From Dillenia suffruticosa (Eukaryota > Streptophyta > Magnoliopsida > Dilleniales > Dilleniaceae), in NCBI GenBank assembly GCA_033439265.1, contig JAVTVX010000010.1:2914001-2978000 (forward strand): a DNA stretch of 64,000 nt, given 5' to 3'. The notes beneath the pieces were generated by a model, which did not search any database, had not been told where the DNA came from, and saw nothing but the letters and a program-made list of their open reading frames with translations. Positions 1 to 13,149 of the stretch are shown piece after piece (positions within the stretch are counted from its first letter, which is position 1; each line of letters begins with the position of its first letter). The position numbers and the translations under genes are program-made.

Positions 1-48
1 ACATAATTTTACCAAAGTAAATAGAGCTTTGATATCTGAAGACAAATG

Positions 49-890
49 TTTGATTGCTTTCAAAACTCGGGATCAGAAAACCAAGTCTCGTCAACAACCA
101 CGTCAGGATTCCTTGGCTCTTGTACCATATGCAACTGCAGCAATAGAAGACGTCGTGACCACTCTCCTGATACATGGCTATTTTGCACAAGAACCGAGGA
201 ATTAAGGTTCCCTGCAGGGTAATCAATAGCGTCTGAAAAAAAAAAAAAGGATGAAGATAGAATTAGATGACAGTCGCAATATTAAAAATAAAAAATAAAA
301 AACACAATTTTTGACATGGGGCAAACCTGTGGATCTGTAGGCCAGGAATGAAGGGAGATGCTACATGAAAAACACCCCACATCCTTCAAGAATGGTATCG
401 AATGAGCCTTCTTCTGGTAGGTGAGCTTTGAACGGTTGAAGTCTATCTATAGCTCTAAGTGATACTAAATATTTTCATTGAATCATCTTCAGAAGACCAA
501 AAAGATTATCAAATTAACCAAATGTGCTGATTAGCAAACTTGCTCTAAAACAAAAGTTTAAGATTCCAATTTAAGCTAGAAGTAAAATAGAACTTTATCC
601 AACTAAATGATAAAAGGGATCATTGCATTTAAATAGAATTTTTTCTTAACTAAAAAGCGGAAACTCACGTAAATTTCATGGCTTGAAAGTCGAAGAAATC
701 CATTGAAATGAAGAAAAGAAGAGAACAAGAAATAATGAAATGGGGAAGTGGGGAAGTGGGATGGCTAACTTGGATCACTAACAGTGCCTCTGACAGTATA
801 GCCACGTAGAAGCAACAGCTTGACTAGCCATGAAGCTACGAAGCCAGATGCTCCTGTCACACACACAGTCTTGTAAATTTTCTCCTCCTA
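49..890 (-). pseudogene. Decayed copy of CAD-like/phenylacetaldehyde reductase-like SDR (exons 1-3)
   Basis: Three blocks on the minus strand match the first three exons of the intact reductase at 22938-26020. Block 770 to about 885 encodes the NADP-binding stretch [18 protein letters not shown] and the following LLLLRGYTV. Block 327 to about 455 encodes the EEGSFDTI and VFHVASPF region. Block 49-232 keeps the [15 protein letters not shown] stretch. Block 3 is 184 bases against 192 in the intact gene, so the reading frame is lost, and its splice donor reads AT instead of GT. The 5' part of block 2 is missing and the start region of block 1 is not in frame. Exons 4-6 would lie left of the window. 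Same strand and family as the intact gene 22 kb away, so probably a former tandem duplicate. Identity as a pseudogene is well supported; the exact substrate of the ancestor is unknown. Confidence 0.85.
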
Positions 891-1133
891 ATTCTGAGTT
901 ATTTTTGTGGGCTGTTGATGACTTTACTAAATCATCCATACTTACAGGTGAACAAAATGGAAGAAGCATGGCTAGAGATGACGAGGTAGTGAGCATGATT
1001 TAGGATAAATTCACTTTGCTTCTTGTGTGTTTGACAAGGCGAATATTAGCTTCTTTAAAATATGTTTGTGTTTGACAAACAATTGTCTGTCTGACAAGAC
1101 AAAGATTAAACCATTAAAATCAAATTATAAATC

Positions 1134-1271
1134 TGTTAGAAAATGGGGTATGGGTCCGCCCATGAGGGCAGACCTATAACCCAAAATTTATTTATTTGAA
1201 ATTTGAATAGGAAGAATAAAATGGGAGGGGAGTTTTTTTTTTTTCTTTTTTGAAAACTTCCCTCAACTCCC

Positions 1272-1302
<31 letters not shown>

Positions 1303-1700
1303 AAATTCCCTCTCCTTTTTTTAATGTGCCAACTACCCATTTTCATAAACGTGAATTTAAAAGAAAATGAGAAGGGAAAACACAACATATTTTTTGAATA
1401 TGAGAAAAGTGAGAGTTAAAAATATAAATTCCTCTCACGTTGGGAAGAAAGAATAAAGAGAGGGTTTTTTGAAGAAATCATTTCACTAAACTTATTTGTA
1501 TTATGAACTAAGAAAGTGATCCGATTTATCTGACACTCTTCTAAATTTAAAATACTCAATTATCAAAAGAAATAAGTAATTCTAGCACAATTATAATTTG
1601 AGAATTTATGCATGAGAAAATTATATTTGTTGGTATATTTAAAACCTTTGTTGGTATCAGAGCAGTTTTAGATTGCTTTTTGCCTCTTTTGGGTATTATA
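1134..1700 (+). mobile_element. LTR remnant followed by a primer-binding-site-like sequence
   Basis: The stretch starts TGTTAGAAAATGG and is followed at 1652 by TGGTATCAGAGCAG, which is the usual complement of initiator methionine tRNA used as primer site by plant LTR elements. No open frame follows, so this is a broken LTR retrotransposon fossil, probably copia-type. The right LTR end is poorly defined and no target duplication was found. A (CT)14 tract lies inside at 1275-1302. Confidence 0.5.
1275..1302. repeat. (CT)14 microsatellite
   Basis: Uninterrupted CT run inside the LTR remnant. Confidence 0.95.
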
Positions 1701-2225
1701 AAAAAAATAAAAAATGTCATGAATAATGTTTAAGGTTCATTAATAGCAATTTGACATAGGATTAATGGAATACTCTCAATTTAACACAATAGCATGCTTA
1801 TTAAATTAGAATCAAATTTGTAAAATTTGGCATGTATCCGAGAGTACATTATGAGATATTTCAAACTCTATCTAAAATTTAATGTATTAGTATTTTTTAG
1901 AATACTATATTTCATAATTTGAAATTTATATGATTAAATTTCTCTAAAAAAATACTTTTCAACTATATAAATAACTCGAAAAATGGCTAAGAATTAAGAG
2001 AGATATGATCATTCGAAATTGAGGTCGGATCGCAAAAATTTTTCAGCAATTGGAAAAGATGAACAGTGCAATTGTGCCAATCCCACTCTCGATAAACGCG
2101 CATAAGCCCAAACATCATGCTAGAGATGTCCGATCTGAAAAACAAGACACCATTGAACTCATAAGCATAAAATGGGGGTAGCTAAAATTTCAAGGCTGTT
2201 CGTTGCCAGGAAGGCAGCACTGTGT

Positions 2226-2340
2226 TGGGTTCTCATATATCAAGGGTCTAGATTCAGGATTGAAGTGCAAAACTTCACGTAGCATTCATGTCACATGCGA
2301 AAATAGTTGAAATTTGCCAAGGTGAATGCACTAGGATTAG
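2226..2340. repeat. Left direct repeat of the gypsy fossil (probable LTR piece)
   Basis: Aligns by eye with 5858-5970 over most of its length, in the same orientation. Confidence 0.65.
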
Positions 2341-5300
2341 TGTTTTTAGGATAACGATTGTGGCAATCTTTCTCTCACAATCATTAATCGAATGCTTTAT
2401 CTCTTTGCACCTGGGATCTCTCAAGAGGTGGTGTTACACTCAAAAAATAAAATTTTTTTATACTCCTAAGATGGGTAGGGAGAAAACTCTTCCTTTGATA
2501 AAATAGTAAAAATAACTAGAACAATAACTAGGGTTACAAAATGTATCCTTTAATATTTATACTACTAAAATTTTGGAGTAACACTTTCTTACTACTAAAT
2601 CCAAAAGATAAGCAGATTATTTTTCTACCAAACAAGACCTAAGAATTAAACAAAATATAATCAAATAAGAAATTCTAATCAAACTACTCATGGGCAACGA
2701 AGCAAGCTGAGCATCCTTATGGGTGGGCCCGGGCTATACGTCATGGGTTGGGTCTTGGGCCATTTTTTCAAAAGACTCCAAACCTTCCCTAGTATCCTTT
2801 AGGAACCCTAGATGACATAGAATACTTAATTTGCTGTTCATGGGCTCTAGTATCCGTGTGCGGTCATTGTGCACCGAGCTCAATTATACACTCAATGGCC
2901 CCTAAGGGTTGCTTTCTTGCTTCGGTAAACCTAGCTCTGTGTCTAGCATTCCTCATGGTCCTCTTTAGGTCTGCAACAGTCACCCCCAGGAGATTGATCT
3001 TGCCCTCAAGATCGAAAGTGAGAAAAGCTTGGTTGAAGTGAAGTAGCTTCTCCCAAGTCCATCTTCGTCTCCTCGGTCTTTCTACTTGACCAAGACTTCA
3101 ATTTTTTCTGGTTACCAACATTATCATCTTCCTCCTCAAGTTTCTACATCACAAAGTGGCTGAAATCAACCATAGTAAGGGCAGCTCAGTTCTCATCCCA
3201 AATCTCCCAAGAAAGCCCAGAAATTACAAAAAGAATTTCACCATCTTCACGTCTGGATAAAGCATTGGCCACCCTATTTCTTGGCCAGGCTTGTACATGA
3301 CTTTAAACTCATATCCTAAGAGTTTTGATGCTCGTTTTTATTATTGGGAAGTGGTGATTCTCTACTACAAAATGCTTTTAATGAGTGCTCGTCGGTGATA
3401 ATCTTGAACTTTTTCCCTAGCAAGTAAGGTCTCCACATGTGTACAACTTTGATGATGGCAAACATCTCATGTGCATAGATTGACCAACCTTCTTTTGATA
3501 ACTCAAAGCCTTGCTAAGATAGGCTAAAGGTCTCCCCTTTTGAACCAAGATAGCACCTATACCAATTGAGTTTGCATTCGAATGGATCTCAAACTCACAA
3601 TCGAAATTGGGCTTGGCAAGAACTGGGGTTTGTGATATGGCTAACTTTAGCTTCTCAAAGACTTCCTCAGGAATGGTTGAATCACCTTCAAAAGGTTGAA
3701 ACTCATCTTTAGACATGTCTTTCATGGGTGGTTGGGAGATGAGTTGAAGGACAAAAATCTGTCCACCTTTTTTGACCATCGATTGCATAGAATCCATCTC
3801 AACTCTCTTGACAAATGCTTGGTTATCCATTTTCAATTTGACCTATTGTCCATTATTCAAAAAAACTTCATTTCCATCTTCTCATAATCTATCCTCCCAA
3901 ATTTCTGAAGCCATTATACTCCAAGAATAACATCCAATCTAATAAATTGCAAGGAATAAAAATCATCTTTCAATTCCAAATCTTGAATACGAAGATTAAC
4001 ACCCCCTATAAATCTCTTTACACCTCATCTTTTCACTACTAGCCACCCTAACTTCAAACTCCTCTACCTCCTTTGAGGGTAGACTTAAAGATTTGGTAAA
4101 TTTCATGCTAATAAAATTCAGGACAGAACCATTATCAATCAAAATAATAACTTGCCTCTTATCGATTTGTGTATTCATGCACATGGTTTTTGGTCTTTTG
4201 TCCCAGCCATGGTGTAAATGGTAACTAGGGCTTTGCCATCATTGTTCTCCTCCTCTTGGAGCATGGTTTCATGGTGAAAAGGCTCTTGATCAGAAAGATC
4301 TTCAAACTGCACTGATTCTCCTTCACTCATCAGCTTGACCATGAAAATTCTGGGTATCTTGCACTTGTGTCCAAGGACAAACCTTTCATCACAATTAAAT
4401 TATAGACATTTAGCACGTATTGCCTCCATTTCATCATAAGATAGCCTCTTAACTAATGATGTTAGGGATTTGGGGGCTTTCACTTGGCTACACATGAAGC
4501 TGGTGCACCAAAAGGCTGCAATGTGCTATTATGAGTTTGTACAAAGTTGTGGGCTACCAAGGTATTTTGTGGCCTTGTTGTCTATCAGATATCCTGCAAT
4601 TGATATTTCTTGAGTCTTGGAATCTCCAAAGTATGCATTAATTATTTGGGATGCTGCAACATAACCTCAGCAGCCAGCTCATGATTAAGACTAGCCACAA
4701 AGGCATCAATAAGTGCTTTTTTGGGTTAATAATCTTTCAATTTTTCTTTGGTATTCCCAAAAGGAATTAATTTGTTTCAACTTAGATATGATCTCATTGT
4801 AGTCTAAATAGGCTGTATTACTAAATATTTTCATCATCTCCTTGCAATGGCTCTTCCAAGACAAAACTTTTTGATTAGCAATATACGTCTCCATTAGCCA
4901 TTGCAACTATTGTTGTGATTTATCCTCTAGGTAGAATCCGATAACTTTAACCCTCTCATACTTATTTTCAAGCTAGTAATTGAGGTAAATCTTAGTCCTA
5001 GATATCCAAGTGTTTGGATCTCCCTCATTAAACTTTGGAAATTCGAGTTTATGTGCTGTAGCCATTGGTCTTGACTCGTGATGACCTTTTCTCTTTTCTC
5101 TTGGCCTTTTTTCAATATTTTGGGCAGTGGATTAGAAGGGATCTTTTTCCTCATCATCAAAGGACTCAGATCTAGGATTATATGGATCAGATCTAGTTTC
5201 CTTCTTAATGCTTATGGGCTAGATAGTATGGTTTTGACGTAGATCGCATGAGCAATGTCTCCTGCGTTTAGTGTTGTTTTGAGGCTGCATTGTTTGAATC

Positions 5301-5857
5301 AAATCAGCAATTGCCTATATGTTTTTTTCCAGATTATCCACATTTTCATTGAAATCTAGTATATTGGCATTGCTTTGGGCTTGTTGGATCTCGAGAGCCT
5401 CGAGTCGTTCACTTGAGAGGCTATCTTAGCTGTTTGGCCATGAGAATGTGCTGTTGCTATTTTCTGGACAGATCTAAGCGTAGTCTTTCTTTTATTTTTT
5501 TTTGATGTGAGGCCATGGGTTTTGCCTTGAGACTGTATTTTCTGATGGGACAGGATGTATAAATGATTAGGTATTAAAGTATGCAAGGAAAGGAAGGTAA
5601 TCTATCACATTCTTGATAGATCACGGCTGGGTAATCTTGATTTTCTTGAAAGGTTGTGGACAGTACGAATTTTGCTATTTGCAAACGACTTTTAGGATTG
5701 TGGGTTAGTTTTTTTTTGTGCATATGGATTCTTGGGTGATGGAATATAATGTTTTTTAATAGAAACAAGGGGGTGTTGTTGCTAATGGGTTGAAGAAAGG
5801 GCTACTGCAATAGCGATTTGCAAATCTTGGATAGATTGTTATGGTATTGGTTCTAGG

Positions 5858-5970
5858 GTTCTTGTGTATTAAGGGTTTAGATCTAGGATTGGAGTGCAAA
5901 ACTTCACATAGCACTCATTTCATACGTGAAGGTGGCTAAAATTTGCGATGGTGAATGCATTAGGGTTAAA
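5858..5970. repeat. Right direct repeat of the gypsy fossil (probable LTR piece)
   Basis: Partner of 2226-2340. Outside this block the two flanks differ, so the LTRs are either short or truncated. Confidence 0.65.
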
Positions 5971-6737
5971 AATGTCTAGAACTTCTTGAATTAGGTCATT
6001 GTTTTAGGAGATGATGTATACATTTTGAGAAATTCTCTGACTCCTTATTGGGTTGGCATAGTTGACGAGATGATTGTCGAAAGTAAAAGTATGATTCTTG
6101 ATTATTAATAGAAATGTGGAGAGTCAAGCATTTAGAGACCCAAATGAAAAAAAAAAGTTATCCCAGAGTATATATAGCTCGAGTACACATGTTATAAGGA
6201 TATTTTCTCTTACGGATAGGGTATCTAAGGGAATGGTGAGTATGATATCTCGATTGGTTGTGTCTTGAATGGAGATATTGCATTTGTATGTTTTATTTTG
6301 CATGTTATGCCTACATGATAGGACCATGATCATGTACTAGGGAAACTTTTAAAATTTTTAATGTAAAGTTTCTTTTTTAAGCATATGTTAGCTATGTTTG
6401 TTGTTTTGAATGATCATGTGTATAAAAGAAAACTAGGGTCTTTTGAATAAAAATTTTGGATTTGTAGAATTTGAGTAATTTTCATCCAATATTAAAATAA
6501 TTGTTTAAATACTTTGTGTATTTAAGTGAGAGTTTTATTTTGGAAGAATTTGTGTAATTCTCACCTAAAAATTATTAAATTTTGTAAATTTAAATTAAAT
6601 TTGTGATGGTGATACATTAGGACCATAAACGATGATTGAAAATTTAGTGAATTTTCAATTCTATATCTAATGTTGACTTGTCATGAATATTATTTTTGAA
6701 ATATAAAATTGTGTGTAACAAATGAAAATGAATACTT

Positions 6738-9700
6738 GTGTCCACCCTATTAAAAATCCAAATGATGGCATCGAATTTCATTATTGTGGACTTGAATAAA
6801 GGTGACAAACTGGATCGCGTCAGTTATGACATATGGTATTATAAAATCTTATGTACCGGAAGAATAAGATGTCTTGGATGGCATCAAACATGTCATGGAA
6901 AATCTGGATGTGGGCAATACTGCTCAATATAGGGGAGATCAAGATGCTTACAGGCATAAAAAAGGAAATATTTCACTACTCATTTGATTCGGGTTAGCTT
7001 TGTAATTGATGACATGATACCTAAATGTAAACAATATGTGACTGCTCATGACATCTGAATGTACCTCAGGGAGAAATATGGACATACCAGTGACTCATCT
7101 CAAACTAATGATCAACAAGTTTTATAATGAATAAAAGCGAGGTATACACAGTATCAAATAATATTTAAGAGTCATGTTTAATATGATTAAAGAGTAGTAA
7201 TCAGCTGGTCATGTTCTTTTCAAGAACTACAAGTTCAAATCTTGATCTAATTTCTTCCAGACAAGTGGGAGCACTGAAGATCAATTTGACTCACAATCAT
7301 AGTGTGAAAACTTTCTTAGATGCTGCTCACCACAATGATCTTGAGGCTAAACGGCTTTGTGCTACAAGATCCACAGTTTATACTTTTTTATAGAGTTTAG
7401 TAACAAGAAAGTCTTGATCTTTAAGCATGAGAGGGACTAGAACAAAGGTAAGAAAGGAAAGGAGATTGGAGACAATCACAAAAGAACAACCCTAAATATA
7501 ATAACAGACAAAGAGACATTTATGGATTTTCATCGAGTATCTTCTGGTAGGAGAATGATCTATGTTGGGAAATGAGAATGATGCAAGAGTGAAGGTCAGA
7601 GGATTTAGTACTTGTAAATTAAAGTTATAAAATGGTCAAACTCTCATTTTACATGATATTCTCTACTTACCATAAATTCGACTGAATTTAATATCTATTC
7701 TTGTTTTTTTTTTTTAAGTTTGGTTATACTTTGAATTTTTAAAAGATTGGATTGATTTATATTTGAATGACATTTATTTTACTTCTGGACAACTTGTAAA
7801 TGGTTTTATGGTTTTGCAATGTGATAGAAGAATGTTTAACTATTGTTTTGAACATTGTCTTGTTGGTAAAATAATAAGAGAACCATTTGAAAATGCCATA
7901 CAGACTGAATTTCCATTGTCGTTAGTCCATTTAGATATTTGTGGTCCAATGAATATGAAGCTTAGACATGAACCTTCGTGTTTCATTATGTTACAGATAA
8001 TTTCACGTGATTTGGCGATACTTATTTGATTTCTCACAAATCTGAAATACATGTATGCGTCAAACGTTATATGAACTATGTAGAGAATCAAATGGATAGG
8101 ACAATAAATACCCCAAAAATGGATAGATGGCATAAATATCTATTAGATCAATTTAAAGATCTATGTAATAAAAGAGACATAATTTGATATTTAACCATTC
8201 CTTATATACCTTAACAGAACGGTGTTGTAGTGAGAAAAAATAAGATATTGTTGGATATGATAAAATCCATGATGGTACAGTCTAACTTATCGATTTCTTT
8301 TTTGGAAAGATGCCTTGTTGACTATGGCCTGTATTTTGAACAAAATGTCTTCAAAATCAGTACCAACAACATTATATGAACTTTGAACTGATAGAAATCC
8401 ATGTCTAAGTGATTTGAGATCTTGAGGATCAGCTGTATATATTCAATTTTTTTTCAATAAATTTGGAAGATGGATCCCCGTGAAAGTAAGAGTATCTTTA
8501 TAATATATTTTGACTAATTTAAAAGTTAAATGTTTATTGATAAACGAGAAGATGATAATGTAGTAGAGATTTGATCATGGATGTCATATTTCTGAAAAAT
8601 GAATTTCTTAATAAAGGTAACGTAAAGAACATAAAGTTTTTATTTGAATTGATTAATTTAGAGGATGGCTCTGTTCACATCGTAAAATTGGAATTATGAG
8701 AAAATGAGTTAGATGTTGATCCCAGTAAGAGGGATTCAAATTTTAATGATCCAACTGAGTTACAAACTCGAAATGTATTAGAAAAATAGTGTCCAAATAT
8801 TATTTTTGAAATTGAAGGACACACATTTATTATTTTTCCAGAAAATGCCTAACAATATAGATGAGACTCTATCTTATCCTGTCAAAGATGAATAGAAAAA
8901 AGCAATGGAAAAATAATTGGAGTCAATGAGATCCAACGATTTTTTAGGATTGGTTAAACTTCTGCCAGGGTACAAAGTTATTGGGGACAAGTGAGTTCTC
9001 AAAATTTAGCATAGAACATATGAACTTATTGAAAGGTATAAATTTCAACTGGCGGCAAAAGGTTACATTCAATTAAAGGGTATTGTTTATGAGGAAATAT
9101 TTTTTATAATAATGAGATTTACCTCTATTTGCCTGTTATTGGCCATAGTGCCCAACTTGGATTTAAAATCATGTCAGACGAATAGAAAGATTACCTTTCT
9201 CAATGGAAAATTTGAGGAAAAAGTCTTTATGGTACGATCGGAGGATTTGGTCATTAAAAACTATGAAGACAAAATATATAAATTGAGTAGAACAATTTAT
9301 GACATTTCCAGTTTTCGATACAATGGTATTTGAAATTTTCACAGAGATGTGATCTCTTACAATTTCGTCATGATAAACGAAAACCATTGTATCTATGTAG
9401 ATAAGTCCAATGACAAGTTTGTAATTCTATCCCTATATATCTGTATATCGATGATATATTGTTAGCCACAAATGATAAAAGGTATGTCCTTAGATCTTGA
9501 AATTGTTGTCTTTCAATTTTGAGATGAAGGATATGGATGATACAAATAGCATACTTGGATTTAAAATTTATAAAAATCGTTCCAACAGATTATTGCATTA
9601 TCTCAAGAGTCTTACATTATAAAGACTCTAAAATGATTCAGAATGGAAAACTGCATATCTATTGATACCCATGTGGCTAAAAGCAATAGTTCAAGTGATA

Positions 9701-10400
9701 AAATATGCTCGAAAACTCTTAATCAAGGGATCAAATGTCCAGAGTACCATATTCCAGTGCGGTTGGGAGTTTAATATACGCTATGATGTATACTAATCCC
9801 AACATTGGTCATGATATGGGTTTGGTCAGCATGTATCAATCCAATCCAAGGAAGAGTGATTGGATTGCTGTGAAAAAGGAACTGCAGATTGTTTCCTTCG
9901 TTGTCAAGAAAATGATCTATTACTAAAAAATATATAGATGTTAATTGGAGAGACGATTTAGATGAGAGGAAATTTATCTCTAGTTATATTTTCTCACTCA
10001 ACGATAGTGTTATTTCATAGAGTAGTAAAACACAAACATATATATCACTTTTTATGATGGAAGAAAAATTTGTGCCCTATGCTTTTGCAGTTCAGGAAGA
10101 AGTTTGGTTTAGTAAATTTTTATAATTTTTGGGAGTAGTAAACAATTTAGTGAGAGTTATGACTATTTATTATGATAACTAATCAACTATTGTTTACACT
10201 TGATACTCCAAATGCCACGGCAAAACCAAACATATAAATACAAAGTTCAATTTTATTAAAGACATGATTGAAAATGGGGAACAGATACTAAAATATATGT
10301 CTATACATTTGATGGTGGCTGGTCATTTTACGAAACTAATACCTAGAGACATGTTTGTAAGACATACTGGATCTCTTGGTATACATAGGTCGTGTCAGTA
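6738..10400 (+). mobile_element. Old Ty1/copia fossil (plus strand)
   Basis: Remnants appear in copia order on the plus strand: a gag-like start near 6738; a pre-integrase/integrase stretch at 7840-8000 with HLDICGPMN; further integrase near 8200-8340; reverse-transcriptase remnants about 8950-9480; and an RNase H region with VPYSSAVGSLIYAM at 9738 running to about 10390. The wording resembles TNT1-type plant copia polyproteins. It is broken many times and old. LTRs were not resolved; the flanks 6340-6640 and 10400-10500 are AT-rich without a clear matching pair. Confidence 0.8.
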
Positions 10401-10508
10401 TTTATGATTGTAATTGTAATTGTAATAATATATAGAATATATAATATAATACTCATATTTATTGACATTTGAATTTTGTTTTTATATTCAAAATTCTTAT
10501 GTCTACAT

Positions 10509-10690
10509 TAGAGTTGTAACCGGGCCAGGCCAGGTCCGGTTCAAGGGCGGTTCTCGGAACCGCGGGCCGGGCTGGCTGCGGTTCCTAGGCCAGTTCGGGC
10601 CGGTTCCAAATTTTTTTTAGTTGAATTGGCCCAGCCCGCTGAATCGGAACCGGCGGGCCAGGCCCGATTAGGCCCGAAATTTTTTTTCCC
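10509..10690. mobile_element. GC-rich hAT-like transposon terminus
   Basis: A short stretch is packed with GGGCCGG/CCGGCCC-type words in both orientations and bordered by GAGTTGTAACCGGGCC. Non-autonomous plant hAT elements often begin with such a GGGCCGGGC subterminal region. The opposite end could not be located, so this is a partial call. Confidence 0.4.
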
Positions 10691-11243
10691 TATTGCCTTT
10701 TTTTAACTCTCTTCTTTTTTGTAACTCTATTTTTTAATTCTATTTTATTTTTGTAACTCCAATTTTTTTTTTAATTTTGTTGTTATTTTTTTTACTCTCT
10801 TGTAATGATTTATTTCTTCAATTTATTTTTTTAATTCACTTTTTATAAAAAATTAAATTAAAAATTAGGGACAAAATTTTTAGAGTGGTTCAACCAAATT
10901 CGATATATGTCCACTACCAAACGCATCACTTGGATTTTAAAATTTACTAATTTTTTTTGTTACATTATTTTGATTATTTTCTATTTACAATGATTTTTAT
11001 ACCAAAAATATTATTATTATTCTTTTACTTCTTGTTCATCATCTTCTGAGATCTTGATGATTCATTTCGTTCTTTTTTCTTCATCCTTCCAATTTTTAAT
11101 GCAAATTAAGTTCTCTAAAGTGTCGTTCGCTAAATTTTTACGTTTCTCGGTTAATACTCGACCACCTAATATGTTTTCTGTTAATCCAAGGTCCAAGATT
11201 TGAATTCATTCAACTACAAATTTATTTTTTGTATTAAAACAAT

Positions 11244-11510
11244 GAAGGGTGCCCAGGCACGCCCCAGCAGGTACGTGGGCGCCTGCGCGGGCGCCTGCGC
11301 CTACCTGCCTGGGCGCCTAGGCGCCTGCCTGGGCGCCCAGGCAGGCACACCCAACAGGCATGCGGGTGGCCGTGCCTGCCTGCCTGGGCGTCTGCCTAGG
11401 CGCTCAGGCACACCCCAGCAGGCGCGAGCGTCGAGGCAGACGCGCGTAGGGCGCGGGCGCCTAGGCAGGCAGGCGCCCGTGCGTGCATGGGCCGGCGCCC
11501 GCACAGGTTC
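11244..11510. repeat. GC-rich degenerate short tandem repeat
   Basis: Built from variants of GCCTGCCTGGGCGCC and its partly self-complementary form GGCGCCTAGGCGCC. The short open frames it produces on both strands are low-complexity and not gene-like. It lies abruptly between AT-rich flanks. Confidence 0.85.
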
Positions 11511-11829
11511 GATTAATATTTAATTAAAAAATTTATATTATTGAATAAAATAATACAAATAAAATAAAATTATCTATACAATAATAAAAAATATTAAATC
11601 AAAAAAAAGAAAAAAAAATAATAAATTAATTAAAAAAATATATAATTTAAATAAAATAAAATATATGGTTTTTTTAAGAATTAAATAATATTATTCTTAT
11701 AAAAAAATGAAATAATATAATAAAATAAAATGTAAATTAAAATATTATAAAATAATAATATGATTTGTTAATATAAATTAATAAAATAAAATAAAAATAA
11801 AATAAAATTATAATTAAAAGAAGATAAAA
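11511..11829. repeat. AT-rich low-complexity spacer
   Basis: Almost only A and T, with many AATAAAATAAA-like words; no gene or motif seen. Confidence 0.8.
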
Positions 11830-12374
11830 TTCAGCGACGGATTTTCAAATCCGTCGTTGAAATTATAAAAATAAAATAAAAATAAAATAAAATTCTAATT
11901 ATTCAGCGACGGATTTGGAATCCATCGCTGAATCAGCCACGGATTTGGAAATCCGTCGCTAAATTAAATTACCAACTGATATATTTCGTGGTTGTTAAAT
12001 TAATTTTTTAATTTAAATATTATATTAATATTATATTTTATTTAATTATATATAAAAAACTTAGCGACGCTATTTAGCGACAAAATTTGTAACGAAAAAT
12101 TTTTTGTCACCAATTAGCGACGAATTTAGTCACGAAAATTTTTTCGTCACTAATTAGTGACAAATTTAATCACGAAAATTTTTTCGTTGTTAATTAGCAA
12201 CGAATTTTGCTACGAATGATGTGTCCGTCGCTAATTTAGCCACGACTTCCTTTTCGTTGCAAATTTTGTGACAAATTAGCGATGAAAAAGTTTTTGTCGC
12301 TAAATTCGTCGCAAAATAGCGACGAATTTTTCCGTCTCGAAAATCCATGACTAAAACCGTGTTTTTTTGTAGTG
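11830..12374. mobile_element. CACTA (En/Spm) transposon right end with subterminal repeats
   Basis: Read on the minus strand, the sequence starts at 12374 with CACTACAAAAAAACACGG, the usual terminus of plant CACTA elements. Inside lie many copies of AGCGACGAATT/TCGTCGCTA-like words in both orientations (12060-12345) and three consecutive imperfect hairpins built on AGCGACGGATTT (11830-11960). No transposase is visible, and no partner CACTA end was found to the left, so the element is either truncated or the left end lies in altered sequence. Confidence 0.8.
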
Positions 12375-12703
12375 TGATACTCTTGGTTTTTCTTTTAACC
12401 TCAAAATATAATTTCTGCATAAAAAATCTCATTTTTTTTGAAAAATATTTGTTGAGCAAAATAGATTTTGATAATAATTATGGATGATTAAAATTAAATT
12501 AAGTTAATTAATTGAAGTTCTAACAAAATAGGAAAAATGTAAAAATTAAAGTGAACTTATGGAAGTCAACATGCTTATCTAAGAAATCGACATACATGAT
12601 CAGAATATGTAAATTTGATATATCATGTCGACCTTCACATATATTAAGTCTACTTGTAGAATGACAAGCTGACTTACAATTCTAGAATTTGAAATTTGAC
12701 TAA

Positions 12704-13112
12704 ATGCCCGTTTAGCAGGGCTTTTTTCAGCTTATCTTCTCCTTTTAAGGAGAAGTAAAAGTTAATTTTTTTTTAAAAAAGTTAAAAGTTGTTTAATGTT
12801 TTTACTTTTGAAATAAAATAGTTAATTTCTTTTTTACTATTTTACTTTTAAAGTAAATTTAAAATTTAAAAATTAATGGTTATATTTGAAATTTTGTATT
12901 ATTTAAATGAGAATATTAATGGAATAAAAATAATTATATAAGGATATAAATGGAACAAAAAAGATGAATTTCTGAAAAAACTGAAGCATTAAAAAAAGGA
13001 GAAAAAAAAGCTCTTTTTTTTTTTTAAAAAAAGTTTTTAAAAAATCCCGTTTTATAGAGTTTCTCCTTATAAGGAGAAGACAAACTGAAAAAAAGTCATG
13101 CCAAACGAGCAC
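12704..13112. mobile_element. Tourist-like PIF/Harbinger MITE inside the left LTR
   Basis: This 409-bp insertion is absent from the matching place in the right LTR (around 21075). It is flanked by TAA on both sides (12701-12703 and 13113-13115), the 3-base target typical of PIF/Harbinger. Its ends form long imperfect inverted repeats: the left begins ATGCCCGTTTAGCAGGGCTT, and the right read backwards begins GTGCTCGTTTGGCATGACTT. Both arms continue about 50 bases and include a CTTCTCCTT-AAGGAGAAG hairpin. No coding capacity, so it is non-autonomous. Confidence 0.85.
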
Positions 13113-13149
13113 TAAGTATAGAACACATCAAATTGACCTGAACTTCAAG

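Larger units (their letters stand above)
2226..5970 (-). mobile_element. Old Ty3/gypsy fossil (minus strand)
   Basis: On the minus strand, in element order, there are gag-like remnants (about 5600-4700), a gag-type zinc knuckle of the CDE..GHKC form near 4340-4400, a retropepsin-like stretch (4184-3996, LIDNGSVLNFIS), and an RNase H-type stretch (3750-3500, with FEKLKLAISQTPVLAKP and AILVQKGRPLAYLSKAL). About 115 bases are repeated directly at 2226-2340 and 5858-5970, sharing for example GTGCAAAACTTCAC, and probably represent parts of the two LTRs. The element is heavily broken with many breaks and is old. The gag knuckle type suggests a chromovirus, but lineage is uncertain. Confidence 0.8.

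Noticed and set aside
11200-11523. Open frames on both strands through the GC-rich block
   Set aside because: Low-complexity repeat; the frames exist on both strands because the unit lacks stops.
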